NCBI RefSeq assembly: GCF_003122365.1
Contig: NZ_CP029254.1
Location: 7,116,418-7,180,417 of the forward strand
Reading direction: 5' to 3'
Length of the DNA stretch: 64,000 nucleotides
DNA from: Streptomyces spongiicola
GTDB lineage: Bacteria; Actinomycetota; Actinomycetes; Streptomycetales; Streptomycetaceae
Made by a program: the position numbers and the translations under genes. This document shows positions 20,143 to 27,948 of the stretch, piece after piece (within the stretch, counting starts at the first letter, position 1; each line of letters opens with the position of its first letter). The notes beneath the pieces are model-generated. The model was not told where the DNA came from. It saw only the letters and a program-made list of their open reading frames with translations, and ran no database searches.

Positions 20143-20949
20143 TCAGTCGCAGCACGGGTCGGCGAACTGTCCGGGGGTCCGGCCCTCTCCGGCGGGACCG
20201 CGGTAGGCCTGGGCGATGTCGAGCCAGCGGTCGGCCTCGTCGCCGGCGGCGGTCAGGGCGAGGTCGTCGCGGTGGCGGCGCCGGGTCACCAGGAGGCAGA
20301 AGTCGTGGACAGGGCCGGTGATCTTCTGTGCGGCGTCCTCGGGGCCGAAGGCGAGAACCTCGCCGGCGGGGGTCGTGAACTCGAAGCGGAACGGCTCCTC
20401 CGGCGGGGTCAGACCGCGGGAGAGATATCCGAAGTCGCGGGTCAGGACCGCGAATCGGGCCAGGTGGCGAAGGCGCTCGGTGGGTTCGCGGCGCACCCCG
20501 AGGGCGTCGGCGATGTCCTGTCCGTGGCCGAACAGCTCCATGATGCCGGCGGAGGCCAGGACGGCCGGCGGCAGCGGGTTGACCAGCCACGGCACCACCG
20601 AGTTCTCCGGGACGGCGGCCAGCGCCTCGACCGAGGCGTCGCCCTCGCTGCGGAACCGGGCGAGCAGCTCGCTCGGCGGGAAGCAGTTGAACTGCTGGAG
20701 GGCGGCGTTGACGGCTCCGTCGAAGTTGTGCGAGGCCGAGGCGGCGATTCCCCTGAAGGTGTCCGGGTCGGCGGCGGCCGTCTTGGCGAGCCGGAAGATG
20801 AAGGTCAGATGGGCGACCTGGTCCGCGACGCTCCAGCCGGGGGCCGGGGTGGGCTTGCTCCAGTCGGCCTCGTCGATGTCGCGTACGAGGCTCTCGACCT
20901 CGTCGATGTCGGCGGCCAGTGCCTTGAGTACGTCGTTGAGGGTGTCCAT
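20143..20949 (-). CDS. DinB-like / maleylpyruvate isomerase-type protein
   Basis: The 268-residue protein shows a DinB four-helix start (WSKPTPAPGWSVADQVAHLT) with the conserved His of VAHL and later ELFGHGQDI, which together supply metal-binding histidines. It matches the TIGR03084-type family related to mycothiol-dependent maleylpyruvate isomerase. Such proteins are common in enediyne clusters, but their reaction is not known to me. It is 98 bp upstream of tyrA on the same strand and 88 bp after the GMC gene. A role in thiol-related resistance or isomerisation is speculation. Confidence 0.75.
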   Translation of the reverse strand: MDTLNDVLKALAADIDEVESLVRDIDEADWSKPTPAPGWSVADQVAHLTFIFRLAKTAAADPDTFRGIAASASHNFDGAVNAALQQFNCFPPSELLARFRSEGDASVEALAAVPENSVVPWLVNPLPPAVLASAGIMELFGHGQDIADALGVRREPTERLRHLARFAVLTRDFGYLSRGLTPPEEPFRFEFTTPAGEVLAFGPEDAAQKITGPVHDFCLLVTRRRHRDDLALTAAGDEADRWLDIAQAYRGPAGEGRTPGQFADPCCD

Positions 20950-21037
20950 GTCCTGATCACTCCCGAGAGGTGGGTACGAGGTTGATTGTTTGATGCAACT
21001 CACTGTTGCCGCTGAGTGCTTCGGCGCGACTCGCCGA

Positions 21038-22705
21038 TCAGACGCCGGCCAGCTCCTTCTTCCGCAGCAGCGGCAGCACGGCGTCGCGTCCGCTCTTGTA
21101 GCCCGTGGGGGCGGGGGCGCCATAGGTGACGGCGATGCCCTTGGCCCGGGCGGCGGCCACGATGTGCGGCACGGCGCGCTCGGCGAGGGCGGCGATGGTC
21201 ATCGCCGGGTTGACGGTGAGGGCGCCGGGCACGGCGGATCCGTCGGTGACGAAGATGCCGGAGTGGCCGCGCAGTTCGCTGGTGTCGTCGAGGGCGGAGG
21301 TGTGCGGGTCGTCGCCCATGCGGCAGGACGCCAGGGGGTGCACGGTGTAGGCGCCGACGAGGTCGTTGGTCCACGGCATCACCTTGGCGAGGCCGTCCTT
21401 CTCCAGGATCTCCTTCACATCGGCGTCGGCCTGGTTCCATCCGTGCCAGGTGTTCTCGGTCGGCTTGTAGGAGAGGTTGCCGCGGCCGAGCATCTGCTGG
21501 GAGATGCGGTGGGAGTTGCCGGTGGCCGGCGGCGGGCCGAAGACGCCCTCGTTGTCGTCCTCGGTCATGCAGAAGATCGTCAACCAGGACTTCCAGTGCT
21601 TGAGGATCTCCTTCTTCTCCTTGCCGAACCAGGTCGGGCCGGAGGCGTCGGGCACCTGGGCGAGGATGGTGCCGAGGCCCGGCGGGAAGTAGAGCTGCTC
21701 GAGGGAGTAGCGGGAGTACTCGGGCAGGGAGCCGTCGAGCTTGTCCCAGCTCGCCACGGTCGGGCCCTTGCCGATCGCGTTCGCGCCGTAGGGCAGCTGC
21801 CCGTCGCCGCGGCTCAGGCCGAGGATCTCGGCGACCTTGTCCTCGTTGAGGATGGCGGTGTTGAGGCGTTCCCCGTTGCCGGAGAAGTAGCGGCCGACCG
21901 CGTGCGGCATCGTGCCGAGGCGGGTCTCGCTGCGCTGCAGGATGACCGGGGTGGCGGCGGCGCCGGCGGCCATCACGACGATCTTGGCCTCGATGACGCC
22001 GGAGCCGCTCTGCAGGCGGTAGTCCTCGTCGTCGACGATGTTGTAGTGGACGCGGTAGTCGCCCCCGGGAGTCCGCTCCAGGTACTGCACCTCGTGCAGC
22101 GGGCGGACCTCCGCGCCGTGGGCGAGCGCGCCGGGCAGGTAGTTGACGGTCAGCGACTGCTTCGCCTCGAAGCGGCAGCCCGCCATCATGAAGTTGCAGT
22201 TGACGCACTTGGAGTTGTCGATGGCCGCGGCGAGCGGGTTGGCGGTGCGCCCGGCGTGGTTGCAGGCGGCGGCCCACAGGCCGCCCGCGTAGGAGGCGTC
22301 GCTCCAGTCCTGCTTGCTGACCGAGAGGGACTCCTCGATCCGGTCGTACCACGGGTCGAGGGTCTCGCGGCTGACGGACTTCGGCCACATCCGGCGACCG
22401 ATGCCGCCGTGCCGGTCGAAGACGAACCTGGGGGCCCGCGGCATGGCCGCGAAGTAGACGACGCTGCCGCCGCCGACGCAGTTGCCGCCCAGCACGCTCA
22501 TGCCGTCGCCGACGACGAAGTCGAAGATCCGGGTGTAGGAGGAGCCGAGCTTGTAGTCGTGCTCGAACTCGTCGTTCTTCAGCCAGGGCCCCCGCTCCAG
22601 GACGGTGACCTTCGCGCCGCCGGCGGCCAGGTGGTAGGCGGTGATCGCACCGCCGAACCCGCTGCCGATGACCAGGACGTCGGTCTTCTCGGTCGTGTCG
22701 CTCAT
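21038..22705 (-). CDS. GMC-family oxidoreductase
   Basis: A 555-residue FAD enzyme of the cholesterol-oxidase/GMC type. It has the N-terminal dinucleotide motif VIGSGFGGAITAYHLA, the GGGSVVYF region near residue 100, a CVNCNFMMAGC cysteine cluster and the C-terminal HPLASCRMG motif containing the catalytic histidine region. It oxidises an alcohol or related group. Its ATG overlaps the stop of the small gene upstream (ATGA), so the pair probably forms a two-subunit dehydrogenase. The pair resembles the E9/E8 genes of known nine-membered enediyne clusters, which suggests a core-maturation step. Confidence 0.87.
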   Translation of the reverse strand: MSDTTEKTDVLVIGSGFGGAITAYHLAAGGAKVTVLERGPWLKNDEFEHDYKLGSSYTRIFDFVVGDGMSVLGGNCVGGGSVVYFAAMPRAPRFVFDRHGGIGRRMWPKSVSRETLDPWYDRIEESLSVSKQDWSDASYAGGLWAAACNHAGRTANPLAAAIDNSKCVNCNFMMAGCRFEAKQSLTVNYLPGALAHGAEVRPLHEVQYLERTPGGDYRVHYNIVDDEDYRLQSGSGVIEAKIVVMAAGAAATPVILQRSETRLGTMPHAVGRYFSGNGERLNTAILNEDKVAEILGLSRGDGQLPYGANAIGKGPTVASWDKLDGSLPEYSRYSLEQLYFPPGLGTILAQVPDASGPTWFGKEKKEILKHWKSWLTIFCMTEDDNEGVFGPPPATGNSHRISQQMLGRGNLSYKPTENTWHGWNQADADVKEILEKDGLAKVMPWTNDLVGAYTVHPLASCRMGDDPHTSALDDTSELRGHSGIFVTDGSAVPGALTVNPAMTIAALAERAVPHIVAAARAKGIAVTYGAPAPTGYKSGRDAVLPLLRKKELAGV

Positions 22706-23298
22706 GCTGGGCTCCCGGAGGGGGTGGTGTCGGGGTGGAGGTCGGCGAGCCGGCGGCCGTAGCCGAAGTCCCGGAAGCGCCACAGCCCGTCGGTGTCCGG
22801 AACGGTGATGCCCATGGCCGCCAGGCCCGGGTGGCCGTTCTCGATGGACTCGTCGGTGTGCAGATGGGCGGCGGAGTCGAAGGCCATGTTGCAGAAGAGG
22901 GAGAGCAGGACCCAGAAGTCCTTCTCCGGGTGGCCCGGCGTCGTCAGTTCCTCGATGAGCCGGACGCGGTCGTCGTAGTCGAGGGACACGAACGGCGGGA
23001 CGGTCCCGTCGAGCGTGCGGCCGGTCTTCTCGGCGTAGGCCCTGGCGTGGTCGTTGACCCGGCTCGCCAGGTCCTCGAGCCCGTCGTGGATGCCGGTGGC
23101 GTCCCAGCGGAGCAGGTCGAGGGCTCCGCAGGCGACCGCGCCGCCGCCGGTGCTGACTCCGGCGACAGCCCGGTCTCCGGGCCAGCGCTTCTCCCCCGGC
23201 ACGATGGTGTCCGCGTAGGCCTCGAGGGTGAAGGTGGCAGCTTCTGCGATGTCGACCTTGCGCTCGGGGATCCTTCTGATCCTTCTCACGGCAGTCAA
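22702..23298 (-). CDS. Small partner protein of GMC oxidoreductase
   Basis: A 198-residue protein starts at TTG, selected because GGAGG lies exactly five bases upstream. It resembles the DUF5987 / gluconate-2-dehydrogenase-subunit-3-like group: an early ADTIVPGEKRWPGD motif, then a helical body and a C-terminal WRFRDFGYG. No signal peptide is evident. The four-base overlap with the GMC gene indicates coupled synthesis, so it is likely a structural or folding subunit of that enzyme. The family assignment is less certain than the pairing. Confidence 0.75.
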   Translation of the reverse strand: MTAVRRIRRIPERKVDIAEAATFTLEAYADTIVPGEKRWPGDRAVAGVSTGGGAVACGALDLLRWDATGIHDGLEDLASRVNDHARAYAEKTGRTLDGTVPPFVSLDYDDRVRLIEELTTPGHPEKDFWVLLSLFCNMAFDSAAHLHTDESIENGHPGLAAMGITVPDTDGLWRFRDFGYGRRLADLHPDTTPSGSPA

Positions 23299-23573
23299 CT
23301 CATCCTCCAGTCGGTTGGCGGGGACTTCCTGCTGGCGACGAGGAGAACGTAGAACTGCTGAGTTCTTTCAAACAACCAACACATACGGCGTTCACCGAAC
23401 GCAAGTTGCACCACACAACCAGACGAAGTCGAAGCGTCGCCCCCGTCCGACCCCAAAGAAAAACGATCGACCGGTTATATTCTGGGGTGCGTGTCGCGTT
23501 CTGTGGTTCCCAGGCCTCCTGCGGATACGAGGCGGAATGCAGTGGCGGCCCTGTCCGACCCAGGGGGGTGGAG
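23299..23573. promoter_or_regulatory. Divergent promoter region with palindrome
   Basis: The 275-bp gap separates the leftward GMC operon from the rightward regulator pair. It is AT-richer than its surroundings and contains a 15-bp palindrome GCGTTCACCGAACGC (23388-23402), a candidate operator. A TATATT at 23476-23481 could be a -10 element for the regulator, but no good -35 is seen. Confidence 0.45.
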
Positions 23574-24674
23574 ATGGAGAGCACGGACAAGCGTCTGAAA
23601 CTGCCCACGAACTTCACTCACCGGATCCGCATAGCGGCCCTTCTCCCGGCGGATTCGCCCCGGTTGAACGGTGTCGACGAGAGCCATGTACGACGACTCG
23701 CCGACGCCTACGCCTCGCTTCCGCCGATCCTCGTCCACCGTCCGACGATGCGCGTCATAGACGGCTCGCACCGGGTGGCGGCCGCCGCGCTGGTCGGTCA
23801 GGACAGCGTGGAGGCGCACTACTTCGACGGCCCCGAGGAGGACCTCTTCCTCCGGTCGGTGTCCGCGAACACGGCACACGGCCTCCCCCTGACGGTCGGC
23901 GACCGCAAGGCCGCCGCCGCACGCATCCTCCGCTCGCACACGGACCTGTCCGACCGCACCGTGGCCGCCTACACCGGCCTCGACGCGAAGACGGTCGCCA
24001 CCGTGCGCCGCAGTTCAACCGAGGATGCGAGACGGTCGAACACCCGTATAGGGAGCGACGGCAAGGCGCATCCCCTCGACCGCACCACCGAGCGTCTGCA
24101 CGCCGCCCGGCTGATGGCCAGCCGGCCGGATCTGCCGCTGCGGGCGATCGTCAAGGAGACCGGGCTGTCCCTCGGCACCGCCCATGACGTGCGGCAGCGC
24201 CTGCGGCGCGGCGAGTCGCCGGTCCCCGACCAGCGCCGCGGTACCGCGCCGGTCCCCGCCCGCGCGACCGCCACCGCCCCGCCCGGCACCGGCCGGCCCG
24301 CCCCTCCCTCGGTGAAGGCCCCGGGCGGACCCGTGAGGCCGGCGGTGCGGCAGCCGACGGCCGGGAGCACGGGAAGCTCCGGACGGACCCGGACCTCGCT
24401 GGAGACGCTGCGCAACCTCGCCGGGGACCCGTCGCTGCGCCACTCCGAAACCGGCCGGCACTTCCTGCGCTGGCTCCACACACACTTCCTGGTGGACGAC
24501 TCCTGGCGGCAGCAGCTCGACGCCGTGCCCCCGCACTGCACGGCCACGGTCGCCGAACTCGCCCTTCAGTGCGCGCAGACCTGGCGCAGGTTCGCCGAGG
24601 ACCTGAGCAGCAGGCGCCTGACCGACATCGCGCCCGCCCCCACCGCACGGCCCGCCTCGGAATCCCGGCACTGA
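23574..24674 (+). CDS. ParB-like (StrR-type) pathway regulator
   Basis: The 366-residue protein starts at an ATG after GGGGGTGGAG. Residues about 20-110 form a ParB/sulfiredoxin-like domain (LPPILVHRPTMRVIDGSHR, VIDGSHRV matching the GxxR box). A helix-turn-helix and a proline-rich linker follow at about 210-260. StrR- and NovG-type transcription activators of antibiotic clusters share this plan, as does SgcR1 of C-1027. It is followed 39 bp downstream by the AraC gene, so the two form a regulator pair, most likely activators of the enediyne genes. Confidence 0.85.
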   Translation: MESTDKRLKLPTNFTHRIRIAALLPADSPRLNGVDESHVRRLADAYASLPPILVHRPTMRVIDGSHRVAAAALVGQDSVEAHYFDGPEEDLFLRSVSANTAHGLPLTVGDRKAAAARILRSHTDLSDRTVAAYTGLDAKTVATVRRSSTEDARRSNTRIGSDGKAHPLDRTTERLHAARLMASRPDLPLRAIVKETGLSLGTAHDVRQRLRRGESPVPDQRRGTAPVPARATATAPPGTGRPAPPSVKAPGGPVRPAVRQPTAGSTGSSGRTRTSLETLRNLAGDPSLRHSETGRHFLRWLHTHFLVDDSWRQQLDAVPPHCTATVAELALQCAQTWRRFAEDLSSRRLTDIAPAPTARPASESRH

Positions 24675-24713
24675 CGAGGCCGGACATCGTCAACTCAACG
24701 ACAGGGAGAAACG

Positions 24714-25484
24714 GTGACCTCCACCGCCATCGAGCGTGCCGTCCGCAATGTGATCCAGGACATGCACACAAATCTCGGTCAGGATCTGACGATTGACGAC
24801 ATGGCCCGCACCGCCATGTTCAGCAAATTCCATTTCACCCGGGCATTTCGAGACGTGACCGGTACGTCTCCCGGACGCTTTCTGTCCGCTCTCCGGCTCC
24901 AGGAGGCGAAACGCCTCCTCGTCGACACCGGATTCAGCGTCGCCGACATCAGCAGCCAGGTCGGATACAGCAGTGTGGGCACTTTCAGCTCGCGCTTCAA
25001 AGCGTGCGTCGGAGTTTCCCCGAGCATGTTCCGCGAACTCGGCGGATTCACACCCGCCATCGAGACCGACCCGGCCGGAGACGACATCTCCACGAGCAAC
25101 ATCCTGCGCGGCCGCATCGCCCTTCCCGAAGACCGCGCCCCGGGCAACTGCTTCCTCGGCCTCTTCCCGGCGCCTGTCCCCCAGGGGCAGCCCGTGCGCT
25201 GCGCCGTCCTGGACGGCCCGGGCTCCTTCGAGCTGCGCGACGTCCCTTCCGGCACCTGGTACGTGCTCGTCCACTCGGTCCCGTACGGCTACGAGCACCT
25301 GGCGTCGGGAACCGGTGACGAGGACGTCGTGTCCGTCGGCCGCTACGGGCCGGTCACCGCGCACCCCGACACCCTGCTGCTGCCCGTCGAGATCACGCTC
25401 CGCCCGGTGGAGCCCATGGACCCGCCGGTCCTGATGGCCCTGCTCGACCTGCGGGCCAACGCCCGCGAGAGCCACGCCGCCTGA
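24714..25484 (+). CDS. AraC-family transcriptional regulator
   Basis: A 256-residue protein whose double helix-turn-helix DNA-binding domain is N-terminal (about residues 15-115: DLTIDDMARTAMFSKFHFTR and GYSSVGTFSSRFKACVGVSP). A carboxypeptidase-like beta-rich C-terminal half of unknown ligand follows. The N-terminal placement is the reverse of the classic AraC order. GTG 24714 has AGGGAG upstream. C-1027 also carries an AraC-type gene (SgcR2) beside its StrR-like gene, so a conserved regulator pair is likely. Confidence 0.87.
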   Translation: MTSTAIERAVRNVIQDMHTNLGQDLTIDDMARTAMFSKFHFTRAFRDVTGTSPGRFLSALRLQEAKRLLVDTGFSVADISSQVGYSSVGTFSSRFKACVGVSPSMFRELGGFTPAIETDPAGDDISTSNILRGRIALPEDRAPGNCFLGLFPAPVPQGQPVRCAVLDGPGSFELRDVPSGTWYVLVHSVPYGYEHLASGTGDEDVVSVGRYGPVTAHPDTLLLPVEITLRPVEPMDPPVLMALLDLRANARESHAA

Positions 25485-25536
25485 CCTCCGGGCACCAGAC
25501 CGGGACCGCGCCCGGACACCCGCGAAGCCACGAAGG

Positions 25537-25570
25537 GGGCCGGCCGCGGTGCCTCCACCGCGGCCGGCCC
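25537..25570. terminator. Bidirectional terminator
   Basis: A perfect 15-bp stem (GGGCCGGCCGCGGTG with its complement) encloses a four-base loop. It lies between the convergent AraC and P450 genes. Confidence 0.85.
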
Positions 25571-25598
25571 TCTTCCCTCCTCGTACGTCCCGGCGCGC

Positions 25599-26948
25599 TC
25601 ACTCCGCCGGACGGACCGTCATCGGCAGCCCCCCGCGCATCCGCAGGGACATCATCGGCTCGGCGACCGCCTCGTGCCCTGGCACCACGGCCAGGTCGAG
25701 ATCCCGGGTGACCAGCGCCGTGACGAACACCGCTTCCATCATGCCGAGGTTGCTGCCCACGCAGAACCGCGGTCCCGCACCGAAGGGGATGTAGGCGTAC
25801 CGCGGGCGGCTCGCGACCCGTGACGGGTCGAAGCGGCCCGGGTCGTACCGTTCCGGCTCCTCCCACAGGTCCGGATGGCGGTGCAGCGTGTACGGGGATA
25901 TCAGCACGTCGGCGCCGGCCGGCACCGTGAACCCGCCGACCTCGTCGTCGCTCTGGGCGACCCGCGGCAGGATCCACACCGGCGGATACAGCCGCATGGC
26001 CTCCTGCACGGCCTGGGTCGTGTAGGTGAGCTTGTGCAGGTCCTCCGCCTCCGGCACGCGGCCGCCGGCCAGCACCGAGCGGGTCTCCTCACGGACCAGA
26101 CCGCGGATGTGCGGGTGGCGGGCGAGCAGCAGCAGGGTCCAGCCGAGCGTGCTCGCCGTCGTCTCGTGGCCGGCGAGCAGCAGCGTGACCAGTTCCTCCC
26201 GGAGGAGCCGGCGGCCGACTGCCGGATCACCGTGCTCCCGTGCCGCGAGGATCATCCGGGCGAACGCGTCGTCGGCGCCGTCGCCCTCGGACATGCGGGC
26301 GCTGCGATCGGCGACGAGTCCGGTGACGGTCCTGGCCAGTTCCCGGCGGGCCCTGCGGAACCGCCGTTGGGTCCCCAGCGGCACCCAGGTCGGCACCAGG
26401 CCCTGCGTGACCATGTCGAACATCGCCTGGTCCTGTACGGCCTCGAAGGCGTGGGCGATGCCGTCGTACCGGTCGAGGGCCGTGTCCATCAGGGTCCGGC
26501 CCAGCACCCCGAGGGTCAGACCGGTGACCTCGCCGAGCACGTCCACGGGTCCCGCGCCGGCGCGGGCGCGCAGCAGTTCCACCAGCCGCGCGGACTCCTC
26601 CGCCACGGCCCCGGCCTGGGCGGCGATCCGGCCGGGCTTGAACGCGGGCTGCACATTGCGCCGCTGGGCGCGCCACAGCTCGCCCTCGCTGGTGAGCAGA
26701 CCGTCGCCGAGTACCTTGCGGGACTCCACGAGGCCGATGCCCTTGTGGTAGTTGGCGGCGTTGTCCGCCAGCACGTGCTTGGCGTAGTCGGGCCGGTTGA
26801 GGATGTACATCTTCTTCGGGCCCATGGAGACGCGTACGGCGTCGGAGAGCGCCGCCGCGTCCCGCATCATGCCGAGCCGGTCGACCGCCAGCTTCCGCAG
26901 CAGACCGGGCAGGGCCCGCACGGGCGGGCCCGGCGGATGGACGCTCAT
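25599..26948 (-). CDS. Cytochrome P450 of the enediyne core cassette
   Basis: A 449-residue P450 of a class different from the copy at 16595. Its N-terminal PPGPPVRALPG hinge and LWRAQRRNVQPAF C-helix resemble CYP102/CYP110-like enzymes. The oxygen-activation motif is AGHETT at 259-264, ExxR is EAMR at 316-319, and the haem ligand is Cys396 in FGAGPRFCVG. The start overlaps the stop of the flavin reductase (ATGA). It is the last gene of the PKSE operon and corresponds in position to the E7 P450 of other nine-membered enediyne clusters, so oxidation of the polyene-derived core is likely. Confidence 0.9.
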   Translation of the reverse strand: MSVHPPGPPVRALPGLLRKLAVDRLGMMRDAAALSDAVRVSMGPKKMYILNRPDYAKHVLADNAANYHKGIGLVESRKVLGDGLLTSEGELWRAQRRNVQPAFKPGRIAAQAGAVAEESARLVELLRARAGAGPVDVLGEVTGLTLGVLGRTLMDTALDRYDGIAHAFEAVQDQAMFDMVTQGLVPTWVPLGTQRRFRRARRELARTVTGLVADRSARMSEGDGADDAFARMILAAREHGDPAVGRRLLREELVTLLLAGHETTASTLGWTLLLLARHPHIRGLVREETRSVLAGGRVPEAEDLHKLTYTTQAVQEAMRLYPPVWILPRVAQSDDEVGGFTVPAGADVLISPYTLHRHPDLWEEPERYDPGRFDPSRVASRPRYAYIPFGAGPRFCVGSNLGMMEAVFVTALVTRDLDLAVVPGHEAVAEPMMSLRMRGGLPMTVRPAE

Positions 26949-27490
26949 GCCGCGCCTCCCTGCGCCTGGGCGGCGAGCTGCCGGAAGCGGCCGCGGTGGA
27001 ACACCAGCGGGTCGCGGTCCGGCAGATCGTCCAGGGTGGTCACCCGCCCGAGACGGATGGTGTGGTCGCCACCGTCGTACGCACCCCATCGCACGCACTC
27101 GAAGTGGGCCGCCGCCCCCGCTATCAGCGGGGCGTCGGTCGCCCGGCCGGGCAGCCAGTCGACCGCTTCGAACTGCTCGGCGCCCATGGGCCGGGACCGG
27201 TCGGCGAAGTGCCGGGCCACATCCTCCTGACCGGCGCCGAGGACCGACACCGCGAAGGTGTCGGACTCGGCGAGGGCGCGGTTCATGACCGCGTCGTTTC
27301 CCACGCACACCAGCACGAGGGCCGGATCCAGCGACACCGATGTGAAGGAGTTGGCGGTCATGCCCCGCGGTGAGGCTCCGCCGACCGTCACGACGGTCAC
27401 GCCGGTGGCGAAGGCCCCCAGTGCCCGCCGCAGCCTCGCGGGGTCGCCGACGACGGCGGCCCCCGGCGCTGCGGCGGTCAGGGTGCTCAT
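26945..27490 (-). CDS. Flavin reductase (SgcE6-like)
   Basis: A 181-residue NAD(P)H:flavin oxidoreductase of the HpaC/FMN-binding split-barrel family, with the conserved FATGVTVVTV...GMTANSFTSVSLDPALVLVCV start and a late GDHTIRLGRV motif. It should supply reduced flavin to the two-component monooxygenases encoded in the cluster (13003, 4226 and 14834). It overlaps both neighbours by four bases, so its production is tied to the thioesterase and P450. Confidence 0.9.
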   Translation of the reverse strand: MSTLTAAAPGAAVVGDPARLRRALGAFATGVTVVTVGGASPRGMTANSFTSVSLDPALVLVCVGNDAVMNRALAESDTFAVSVLGAGQEDVARHFADRSRPMGAEQFEAVDWLPGRATDAPLIAGAAAHFECVRWGAYDGGDHTIRLGRVTTLDDLPDRDPLVFHRGRFRQLAAQAQGGAA

Positions 27491-27945
27491 GCCACCTGCC
27501 CCGTCAGAACCCGGCCCTGGACGGCGTACGGCTCCAGGGCGCGCGCCAGGCCCTCGGGAATACGGGAGGGCACGGTGTTGGTGTTCGGGCCGCGCATGCA
27601 CGCGATCCGCTGCCGGCCGCGGGCGATCAGCACCTCCGCCCCGCCGGTCACCTTGACGTAGTCGAAGGTGAACTCCAGTTGGGTCTGGCCGAGTTCGGAC
27701 AGCCGCATCCGGATGGACAGCTCGTCGAAGGCGGTGATCTCGGCGAAGAACTCGCAGTCCACCTTCAGCGTGAACAGCTTCAGGTCGTCCTGCACCTCGG
27801 CGAGCACGTCCGGTGCCTTCTGGTGCAGGAACAGCTCCCGGCACCGGCCCTGCCAGCGCAGGTAGTTCACGTAGTACACGTTCCCGACGAGGTTGGTCTC
27901 CTCGAAACCCACCGTGTGCCGGTACTCGAAGTAGTCTTCCGCCAT
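27487..27945 (-). CDS. tebC: Enediyne hot-dog thioesterase (SgcE10-like)
   Basis: A 152-residue single hot-dog domain. The segment GFEETNLVGNVYYVNYLRWQ is characteristic of enediyne thioesterases, which release the polyene chain from the PKSE ACP. In this family the usual catalytic Asp of 4-hydroxybenzoyl-CoA thioesterases is replaced and Glu/Arg residues are used, consistent with E-E-T-N and RGRQRIACM here. It begins three bases after the PKSE stop, as in other enediyne cassettes. Confidence 0.92.
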   Translation of the reverse strand: MAEDYFEYRHTVGFEETNLVGNVYYVNYLRWQGRCRELFLHQKAPDVLAEVQDDLKLFTLKVDCEFFAEITAFDELSIRMRLSELGQTQLEFTFDYVKVTGGAEVLIARGRQRIACMRGPNTNTVPSRIPEGLARALEPYAVQGRVLTGQVA

Positions 27946-27948
27946 GGT

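Noticed and set aside
16652..20206. A 1184-codon open frame on the plus strand
   Set aside because: It is antisense to P450, PhyH, PCP and tyrA, all with clear motifs. No domain is seen.
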